From JBDTVS01 sp040007095 (lineage in GTDB: Bacteria; Acidobacteriota; Vicinamibacteria; Vicinamibacterales; CAVVIG01): a stretch of DNA of 15,441 nucleotides. Each line of letters begins with the position of its first letter. Within the stretch, counting starts at the first letter, position 1. Below the pieces are notes generated by a model. The model did not search any database. It was not told the DNA's origin and saw only the letters and a list, made by a program, of their open reading frames with translations. Shown piece by piece: positions 6,115 through 15,441 of this stretch. A program made the position numbers and the translations under genes. The DNA is taken from assembly GCA_040007095.1 (NCBI GenBank), contig JBDTVS010000077.1, forward strand, positions 1 to 15,441, in the 5' to 3' direction.

Positions 6115-6950
6115 GTTCTCGGAATCGGCGGCGGCAACGGCGCGAGATTGTCGTAGCCGCGCGTCCCGTCGGCCCGGATGGGTCCGGGGCCGAAGCCGAG
6201 ATGATCCCGGTCGACGTTGTTCTCACTGCAGGAGTATTCCTGGATCTGTTCGTCCGGCTTCCCCAGGACCCACGTCCGCGAGTACGTGAACGGCCTGGTG
6301 TAGAACTTCGGATCTTCGATCAAGGTTTCGACGTGAATGTGATCGAGATCCGGCCGCGTCCACCGTTCGACGACGTGCAGCGCATCGCTGTGGGGATTGG
6401 CGTTTTCATCGATCCAGACGCGTTCGTCCTTGAAGGCGATGGAGTCGACGACCAGCGTGTCGCCCTCCCATCGGCCGATCTCCTCGCCGAAAAACGACGG
6501 GTCGGGATCGTCTGAGTGCTTCAGGCTGGCACCGAAAGGTATCAGACGGAAGTAGCTGTACCAGTACATGAAAACCACTTTGTTGCCGCCCTGCAGCACC
6601 TCGAATGGCAGACCGCTGGCATTGTGTCTGGGAATGCCGCCGATGATGCAGAGGCTCTCGGGATCGATCGTGGCGGTCAGGTTGTGCTGCAGCGCCGCCT
6701 CGCCGGCCGGCGTCAGCGGCAGCTTGAACCCGGGAAGGTCTTTTCCGATGTTGCCGCCGGGCCGGGTGTCGCGCGTGCCCTTCCAGTAGCCGCTCAAGTC
6801 GGGATGACCGCCGAGCCGTGGAGCCGGCTTCCGCGGCGCCGACTGGTTGTCGACCGCGGTGAGATCTTGCCCTGTCGCCGCCTGCGGCGACAGGGCAGAC
6901 ATCCCAAGGACGACGGTCGCCGCCAGCACGCCAAGATAATTCGGTTTCAT
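6096..6950 (-). CDS. secreted protein of unknown function, GRWEGDT family
   Basis: This is a 284-residue exported protein. Residues 1 to about 27 form a signal peptide (MKPNY, then a hydrophobic LGVLAATVVLGMSAL core, with cleavage probably between residues 24 and 28). The mature part has DLSGYWKG near 51-58, GRWEGDTLVVDS (159-170), NPHSDALHVVERW (185-197) and DLDHIHVETLIEDP near 201-214, and ends in a Pro-rich tail (271-284). I have seen this combination in many uncharacterised acidobacterial exported proteins, often next to DUF6152 genes, but no reaction is known to me. Start: ATG at 6950 with GAGGAGGG (6963-6956) five bases upstream. The in-frame ATG five codons further up would leave this ribosome site inside the gene. 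The upstream DUF6152 stop codon lies within that ribosome site, so the two are probably translationally coupled. The stop codon lies in the last unit of the repeat array. Confidence 0.75.
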   Translation of the reverse strand: MKPNYLGVLAATVVLGMSALSPQAATGQDLTAVDNQSAPRKPAPRLGGHPDLSGYWKGTRDTRPGGNIGKDLPGFKLPLTPAGEAALQHNLTATIDPESLCIIGGIPRHNASGLPFEVLQGGNKVVFMYWYSYFRLIPFGASLKHSDDPDPSFFGEEIGRWEGDTLVVDSIAFKDERVWIDENANPHSDALHVVERWTRPDLDHIHVETLIEDPKFYTRPFTYSRTWVLGKPDEQIQEYSCSENNVDRDHLGFGPGPIRADGTRGYDNLAPLPPPIPRTPAPQK

Positions 6951-6961
6951 CAAGGCCCTCC

Positions 6962-7375
6962 TCACCGTTCCTGGGTGGCTTCGCCCGGGCCGCCGTCACC
7001 GGCCGACGCCCCGGACACGATGCGGCCATCAGGCAGCGTCACCCGCCGTGCGTCGACGAGATGCGACCCGTCCTTGGCGAGATAGCCGTCGACGATGACC
7101 GTATCTCCGAGCTTGAGGTCGCCCCGCTTGAACCCGCGCCGCGAGAGCGCGCCCGGCGATCCGGCTTCACAGCCCCAGGTGACGACGGCGCCCGCTGGGT
7201 CCTTGACTTCGATGTAGAAGTAGGAATGGGGGTTGGTCCATTCGATCTTGGCCAGCGCACCCGTCAGCCGGATCGGTTTGCTGCCGTCGAATTCGGCGGC
7301 GAACGAGTGATGCGCCAGCAGCCGCGGACCGGTGACGATGGCCAGCACGGCGAGGGTCGCGAGCATCTTTTTCAT
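6962..7375 (-). CDS. DUF6152 family exported protein
   Basis: This is a 137-residue protein. Residues 1-21 (MKKMLATLAVLAIV...RLLA) form a signal peptide, and the mature chain is predicted to start HHSFAAEFD at residue 22. Further family features are IEWTNPHSYFYIEV (44-57), GSPGALSRRGFKRGDLKLGD near 72-91 and VTLPDGRIV near 112-120, a beta-rich OB-fold-like pattern. I recognise this as DUF6152, small periplasmic or secreted proteins of unknown function common in Acidobacteriota and Proteobacteria. The adjacent HH and the NPH motif are the conserved histidines. The ATG at 7375 is chosen because it directly begins the signal peptide. GGGAG lies about ten bases upstream, a long spacing. It is the first gene of a two-gene minus operon and its stop overlaps the ribosome site of its partner. 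The C-terminal GASAGDGGPGEATQER tail looks disordered. Confidence 0.83.
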   Translation of the reverse strand: MKKMLATLAVLAIVTGPRLLAHHSFAAEFDGSKPIRLTGALAKIEWTNPHSYFYIEVKDPAGAVVTWGCEAGSPGALSRRGFKRGDLKLGDTVIVDGYLAKDGSHLVDARRVTLPDGRIVSGASAGDGGPGEATQER

Positions 7376-7545
7376 AGGGGTGATTCTCCCACGCGGTCGG
7401 TGCCACTGCAGAATCGTTGCACGCCCCGGGTCTTTTCGCTCGGCCCTCAGGTTACTACCACGCCGGGGCGGGAGGTTCATTTTTGTTACCCCGATTTAAC
7501 CCCAATGTATCTAACTTTTGGATGCATCTTATGTGATCATTGTAT

Positions 7546-7574
7546 TTTACTTCTGGGTGTTGGTCGGTCATAAA
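7546..7574 (+). promoter_or_regulatory. candidate sigma-70-type promoter for gltB
   Basis: TTTACT (7546-7551) and CATAAA (7569-7574) each match four of six consensus positions and are 17 bases apart, in the AT-rich part of the gap. Transcription would start near 7581, giving a leader of about 130 bases. A weaker alternative is TTGGAT (7518-7523) with TGTATT (7541-7546), also 17 bases apart. Either is a guess from sequence, since promoter consensus in this lineage is not certain. Confidence 0.3.
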
Positions 7575-7604
7575 TGCAGCTCACCTGAGTGGGGCGAGCT
7601 GTAT
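7574..7604 (+). other. hairpin at the upstream edge of the gltB leader
   Basis: ATGCAGCTC (7574-7582) pairs with GAGCTGTAT (7596-7604) over nine base pairs including one G-U, with a 13-base loop. If transcription starts near 7581 this stem is cut and could only be a DNA-level operator. If it starts upstream it is the first hairpin of the leader. Confidence 0.4.
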
Positions 7605-7627
7605 CCACGGCTTGCCTGCGCCTACGT

Positions 7628-7699
7628 CGAGCCGCGAGGCTCGCCGGTCCATCAGGACACGAATCCCTACATTTTGGTCGCCTGAGGGGCGTCGTGTCC
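7628..7699 (+). promoter_or_regulatory. structured 5' leader of gltB (two stems)
   Basis: The first stem is CGAGCC/GGCTCG (7628-7633 and 7638-7643) closed by GCGA, a GNRA tetraloop. The second is GGACACGA/TCGTGTCC (7655-7662 and 7692-7699), eight perfect pairs enclosing 29 bases with a small inner stem CGCC/GGCG (7679-7682 and 7688-7691). The second stem ends five bases before the weak ribosome site GAGG (7704-7707) of gltB. This arrangement resembles a cis-regulatory RNA. I do not recognise it as a named riboswitch class. Confidence 0.45.
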
Positions 7700-7714
7700 A
7701 TCCGAGGCACGCCT

Positions 7715-12346
<4,632 letters not shown>

Positions 12347-12372
12347 GGCCACTAAAACGGAGACGTAGAACC

Positions 12373-12423
12373 ATGATCGTTGTGGTTCCGGAATTGATAT
12401 GGGCAAACCAACGGGGTTCATAG
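12373..12423 (+). CDS. possible 16-codon leader frame overlapping the gltD start
   Basis: An ATG at 12373 opens a 16-codon frame (MIVVVPELIWANQRGS) ending in TAG at 12421-12423, 24 bases inside gltD in another frame. GGAG at 12359-12362 is ten bases upstream of it, whereas gltD itself has almost no ribosome site, so translation of this frame could carry ribosomes to the gltD start. It matches no family I know and may be chance. Confidence 0.25.
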   Translation: MIVVVPELIWANQRGS

Positions 12424-13844
12424 AAGTTCGGCGCAAGAAGCATCCGACGCGGCCGGTCGCCGAGCGCGTTCACGACTGGGCGGAGGTCTATTTACCCTAC
12501 GCACCGACGGTGCTCGAAGGCCAGGCGGCGCGGTGCATGGACTGCGGCATCCCGTTCTGTCATCAGGGGTGCCCGCTTGGCAACTTGATCCCCGACTGGA
12601 ACGATCTGGTCTATCGCGATCGCTGGCACGCGGCCATCGACCGGTTGCACGCGACCAACAACTTTCCCGAGTTCACGGGACGGCTCTGCCCCGCCCCGTG
12701 CGAGGGAGCGTGCGTGCTCGGGATCAACGATGATCCGGTCACGATCAAGTCGATCGAGGTCTCGATTATCGAGCGCGCGTTCGAAGAAGGCTGGGTCACG
12801 CCCCGCCTGTGCGACGTGCGTACGGGCAAGCGGGTGGCCGTCGTCGGCTCGGGGCCGGCTGGGCTCGCGGCCGCAGACCAGTTGAACCGCGCCGGCCACC
12901 TGGTCACGGTGCTGGAGCGCGCCGATCGCATCGGCGGGCTGATGCGCTATGGGATCCCCGAGTTCAAGATGGAGAAGCGGTTCCTCGACCGCCGCCTCGC
13001 CATCATGGAGGCAGAGGGCGTGACGTTCCGCCCCAATGCCAATGTCGGCGTCAACGTCTCGGTCGGCGAGCTGCGCAACGATTTCGACGCGATTGTCCTT
13101 GCCGGAGGAGCGACCGCGCCGCGCGATCTGCCGGTGCCCGGCCGCGGGCTGGACGGAGTCCACTTCGCGATGACCTACCTCTCTCTGCAAAACCGGCGCA
13201 ATGCCGGCGACCACGTCGCGGACGATCAGTTCATCACCGCCAAAGACAAGCACGTCATCATCATCGGCGGCGGCGACACCGGCGCCGACTGCCTCGGCAC
13301 GGCGCATCGCCAGGGAGCGCGGTCGGTACATCAGCTCGAGCTGCTCACCCGGCCTCCGGACACGCGGGCGGAAACGAACCCGTGGCCGCTGTGGCCGAAC
13401 ATCTTCCGGGTGTCGTCCGCGCACGAAGAAGGCGGCGAGCGCGTCTACGCGGTGTCAACGGAGCGATTCACGGGCGACAACGGCCGCGTCGGCAAATTGC
13501 ACGGCACGACGGTCGAGATCGGCAGCCGGAACGGCCGCGTCGAGATTACGCCGGTGCCAGGCAGCGCCTTCACGCTCGACGCCGACCTCGTGCTGCTGGC
13601 GATGGGATTCGTCGGTCCCGAGCGCGGCGGTCTGCTCGACACGCTCGGTGTGAAGTTGACCGAGCGCGGCAACGTCTGGCGCGATGCCAACTGGATGACC
13701 AGTGTCCCCGGTGTCTTCGCCGCGGGCGACATGCAGCGCGGCCAGTCGCTCATCGTGTGGGCGATTGCCGAAGGACGAAGCGCCGCGCGCGGCGTCGACG
13801 CGTTCCTGATGGGCAGCTCAGATCTGCCAGCCCCGCTGCCATAG
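12399..13844 (+). CDS. gltD: glutamate synthase (NADPH) small subunit
   Basis: This 481-residue subunit takes electrons from NADPH through FAD and 4Fe-4S clusters to GltB. The N-terminal Fe-S domain has Cys46, Cys49, Cys54 and Cys58 (RCMDCGIPFCHQGC), then Cys97, Cys101 and Cys105 (LCPAPCEGAC), as in family members. The FAD-binding dinucleotide fold has G-S-G-P-A-G at residues 150-155. The NADPH-binding fold has G-G-G-D-T-G at 290-295. Near the C-terminus, GVFAAGDMQRGQSLIVWAI is the typical FAD-closing segment. Length is normal (about 470-490). The ATG at 12399 gives the family-standard MGKPTGF beginning but has no clear Shine-Dalgarno sequence, so coupling to upstream translation is likely. 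It follows gltB by 52 bases and is the last gene of the operon, with a terminator-like hairpin 25 bases after its stop. Confidence 0.97.
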   Translation: MGKPTGFIEVRRKKHPTRPVAERVHDWAEVYLPYAPTVLEGQAARCMDCGIPFCHQGCPLGNLIPDWNDLVYRDRWHAAIDRLHATNNFPEFTGRLCPAPCEGACVLGINDDPVTIKSIEVSIIERAFEEGWVTPRLCDVRTGKRVAVVGSGPAGLAAADQLNRAGHLVTVLERADRIGGLMRYGIPEFKMEKRFLDRRLAIMEAEGVTFRPNANVGVNVSVGELRNDFDAIVLAGGATAPRDLPVPGRGLDGVHFAMTYLSLQNRRNAGDHVADDQFITAKDKHVIIIGGGDTGADCLGTAHRQGARSVHQLELLTRPPDTRAETNPWPLWPNIFRVSSAHEEGGERVYAVSTERFTGDNGRVGKLHGTTVEIGSRNGRVEITPVPGSAFTLDADLVLLAMGFVGPERGGLLDTLGVKLTERGNVWRDANWMTSVPGVFAAGDMQRGQSLIVWAIAEGRSAARGVDAFLMGSSDLPAPLP

Positions 13845-13869
13845 CCCGGGATCTTCGATCACCTTCCCG

Positions 13870-13906
13870 CCGGCACGTTTCAGGTCATTCTTGAAACGTC
13901 TGCCGG
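13870..13906 (+). terminator. hairpin after gltD
   Basis: CCGGCA plus CGTTTCA (13870-13882) pairs with TGAAACG (13892-13898) plus TGCCGG (13901-13906), 13 base pairs with a two-base bulge (TC) and a 9-base loop. It lies 25 bases after the gltD stop. No T-tract follows, so termination may need Rho or work by stem strength alone. Confidence 0.6.
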
Positions 13907-14033
13907 TGCGCAGAGATACAGCGTCACATCGAGGGACAGGGAGGCCTCGATAAGGTCCGCACGTAGCCCGCCGCGCCCCATCCGTTCGAACCATCACGCG
14001 AGCGCGGAACGTTGTCGCGACCTGGACTGACGG

Positions 14034-15200
14034 TCAGTGTCCAGGCGCCGCGTCCACCGCGGCTCGGGTTGAGCCGAGGGCGTCGCGATCGACGCCAGCC
14101 GCCGTAGTCGTTCCAAAGAATTCGCGCAAGATCAGCTCGCACCGCTCTTCGTGCTGGCGAAACCAGCCGTCGTCCGCGTAGCGAGGCCATCGGCTGGGCG
14201 GCGGCGTTACGAGAGCGGCGCTTTGCGATACATCGACATTCGCGAGCCCGACGACCCGGAATAGCTGCTCGAGCTCCCCTGGCGGATTCGCCGCGAGTTG
14301 CTCGAACGAGAGCGAGTGATGCGCGTGCGTCACGCCGAACCAGTACGACAGTTTCCAGATGTAGTAGAACGTCTGGTACGGGTGCGACGTCTCCCGCTCG
14401 GCGAGAAACGGGAACCAGTGCTCGAGATCGGTGGCCCACTCACGCAGGTAATAGTGATCGTGCGCCAAGAAGTCCCCGGGGGACGCCGTGTACGGGTACT
14501 CGCGCAGATCCGGGAAGGTCGAGCACCATTGATCCCGCGGGTGCCGGAACAGGTGCACCACCGTCGCGTTCGGAAACGTCCGCTTGAACCACGCGAGCCT
14601 GAAATCGATCCGGTTGAATTGCAGAACGGCGCGGCCCTGCGCCCGCTCGATCATCGTGCGCACGTAGGCGACCATCTTTGGATCCCACGAGTGCTCGTCC
14701 ATGTACAAGCGCCGGCGAATCCAATCCTCGTTGTAGTAGAGCGCGAGGTCGGCCAGACCGTCGTACTCGCGCCAGTAGTCGCCGACCGGTCCATGCGTTT
14801 CGTCAAGACGCGAGCCCCGGCGAGTGGCGTCGAACCATCGGCGCTCGTTGAACGGCTCGTAGTACGCCGTGCATCCGTCGAGATGGCGGAAGATGTTCCA
14901 GAGCAGTGTCGAACCGGCGCGGAACCGCGCCGTAATGAAGATGGGGCGGGGGGCGACCTGGTGGTCCGCTGGGCCACTCGCGCGTCCGAGATCGGCATAC
15001 GGCGGGTCGAGGGACAGTGTCCGGGCCGCGATGGCCGGGGGGCTGGTCAGCCGATCCACCAGCGCTTCACTCAAGATCGCACGCCCGTCATCGCTTGAAA
15101 GCGCCCGGCGCAGCATCTTGAAAAACGCGCTGTGGGCCGCCTGCCGCGCGACTCGCGCAATCGTCAGGCGCTCGTGCCACGGAGGGACATGTGCCGCCAC
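14034..15200 (-). CDS. sulfotransferase family protein
   Basis: This is a 388-residue protein that would transfer sulfate from PAPS to a hydroxyl or amine of an unknown acceptor. The 5'-phosphosulfate loop is FRAGSTLLWNIFR at residues 93-105 (core RAGST 94-98), just after a beta strand (RPIFITAR). The 3'-phosphate motif is VVHLFRHPRDQWCS (214-227), with Arg219 and Ser227 eight apart as in characterised sulfotransferases. Residues between (WRRRLYMDEH-like region near 160-172 and FNRIDFRLAWFKR near 195-207) are the expected acceptor-side and strand regions. There is no signal peptide or membrane segment. The start is uncertain: GTG at 15200 is the longest choice but lacks a ribosome site, and an internal ATG at 15116 also lacks one. 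A hairpin overlaps the stop (CCTGGAC 14021-14027 with GTCCAGG 14038-14044). It is a lone gene, convergent with gltD, with no partner suggesting its substrate. Confidence 0.82.
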   Translation of the reverse strand: MAAHVPPWHERLTIARVARQAAHSAFFKMLRRALSSDDGRAILSEALVDRLTSPPAIAARTLSLDPPYADLGRASGPADHQVAPRPIFITARFRAGSTLLWNIFRHLDGCTAYYEPFNERRWFDATRRGSRLDETHGPVGDYWREYDGLADLALYYNEDWIRRRLYMDEHSWDPKMVAYVRTMIERAQGRAVLQFNRIDFRLAWFKRTFPNATVVHLFRHPRDQWCSTFPDLREYPYTASPGDFLAHDHYYLREWATDLEHWFPFLAERETSHPYQTFYYIWKLSYWFGVTHAHHSLSFEQLAANPPGELEQLFRVVGLANVDVSQSAALVTPPPSRWPRYADDGWFRQHEERCELILREFFGTTTAAGVDRDALGSTRAAVDAAPGH

Positions 15201-15441
15201 GGTTGGGAGAAATCAGTTGGCGTCCGCAGATTCGTCGGTGATGCCGCCCAACCGGCGCGCGTGCCTCGACTGCCTTCGATGAGCAGCGATGTCGTCAACC
15301 GGCCTCCGGCATATCCGGCGGGATGCCGACGCGTCGACGTCGACCAGCATGTGACGCCTATGATACCCCTGTCGCAGTTGGTGGGAGCCTAGTGTCCTGC
15401 GTCCGACGCTTTAGGACGTCTTCCGGGCGGGGCATCCCTCC
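15201..15441. other. right edge, no supported gene
   Basis: I find no gene or RNA here. Features seen are a 12-base palindrome GTCGACGTCGAC near 15336 and a hairpin GTCCTGCGT/ACGC-TTT-AGGAC at 15394-15417. The promoter of the minus-strand sulfotransferase should lie here. TATCAT read on the minus strand near 15359-15364 could be a -10, but no matching -35 stands out. Confidence 0.5.

Larger units (their letters stand above)
7376..7714. other. 339-base non-coding region upstream of gltB and of the secreted-protein operon
   Basis: This gap separates two divergent transcription units. Bases 7478-7575 are strikingly AT-rich against the rest of the window and probably hold the promoters of both. 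Bases 7574-7699 contain several hairpins described separately. I find no reading frame with family similarity and no tRNA. A four-codon frame (ATG at 7574, then Gln-Leu-Thr-stop) has no ribosome site and I do not call it. Confidence 0.7.

Noticed and set aside
7511..7550. CRP/FNR-type operator around TGTGATCA in the gltB upstream region
   Set aside because: Only one half-site fits. The second half does not match either consensus.
7589..7714. N-terminal extension of GltB by 42 residues
   Set aside because: The extension overlaps the leader hairpins and has no homologous counterpart. The ATG at 7715 already gives a 32-residue propeptide before Cys33.
14021..14044. Intrinsic terminator of the sulfotransferase gene
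   Set aside because: The inverted repeat overlaps the stop codon, its inner arms leave a one-base loop, and no T-run follows on the minus strand.
15330..15417. Insertion-sequence end at the right edge (palindrome and hairpin)
   Set aside because: No matching inverted partner, target duplication or transposase fragment is visible in the window.

Overview
The window comes from a GC-rich bacterial chromosome, roughly 64% G+C by eye. It has strong purine-rich ribosome binding sites (GAGGAGG, GAGAGG, AGGAG), some TTG and GTG starts, and short intergenic gaps. A DUF6152-type protein paired with a second secreted protein carrying a GRWEGDTLVVDS signature, plus a nearby DUF2277 protein, is a combination I associate with Acidobacteriota, especially Vicinamibacteria. 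That placement is an inference from protein families, not a search result. I see no phage, transposase, CRISPR, rRNA or tRNA.

Region A (128-5478) carries genes for small organic acids. An oxalate/formate antiporter (oxlT-like) keeps the two basic residues known to bind oxalate in Oxalobacter OxlT, with the same 83-residue spacing. After a near-perfect 42-base palindrome comes a KdgT-family 2-keto-3-deoxygluconate permease. A minus-strand D-2-hydroxyacid dehydrogenase of the glyoxylate/hydroxypyruvate reductase type and a plus-strand, unusually long malate synthase A-like enzyme diverge from a 69-base gap. Together these suggest import of oxalate and sugar-acid breakdown products, with glyoxylate going either to reduction or to condensation with acetyl-CoA. 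No oxalyl-CoA enzymes or isocitrate lyase are in view.

Region B (5479-7375) holds a DUF2277 protein (plus) converging on a coupled minus-strand pair of secreted proteins of unknown function: a DUF6152 protein and a GRWEGDT-family protein. Where they converge lies an array of six 28-30 base repeats, 5941-6114, made of alternating complementary 7-mers. Its last copy contains the stop codon of the secreted-protein gene.

Region C (7376-13906) is the glutamate synthase operon gltB-gltD. It is preceded by a 339-base non-coding stretch with an AT-rich promoter-like part and several hairpins, and followed by a terminator-like hairpin. GltB (FMN, 3Fe-4S, glutaminase) and GltD (4Fe-4S, FAD, NADPH) form the two subunits of NADPH-GOGAT. 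A 16-codon reading frame overlaps the start of gltD.

Region D (14034-15200) is a lone minus-strand sulfotransferase with recognisable PAPS-binding motifs. The last 241 bases hold no gene I can support.

The core enzymes are ordinary. The parts most worth a second look are the tandem hairpin array, the gltB leader hairpins, the mature His-His N-terminus predicted for the DUF6152 protein, and the divergent glyoxylate locus with its atypical malate synthase.
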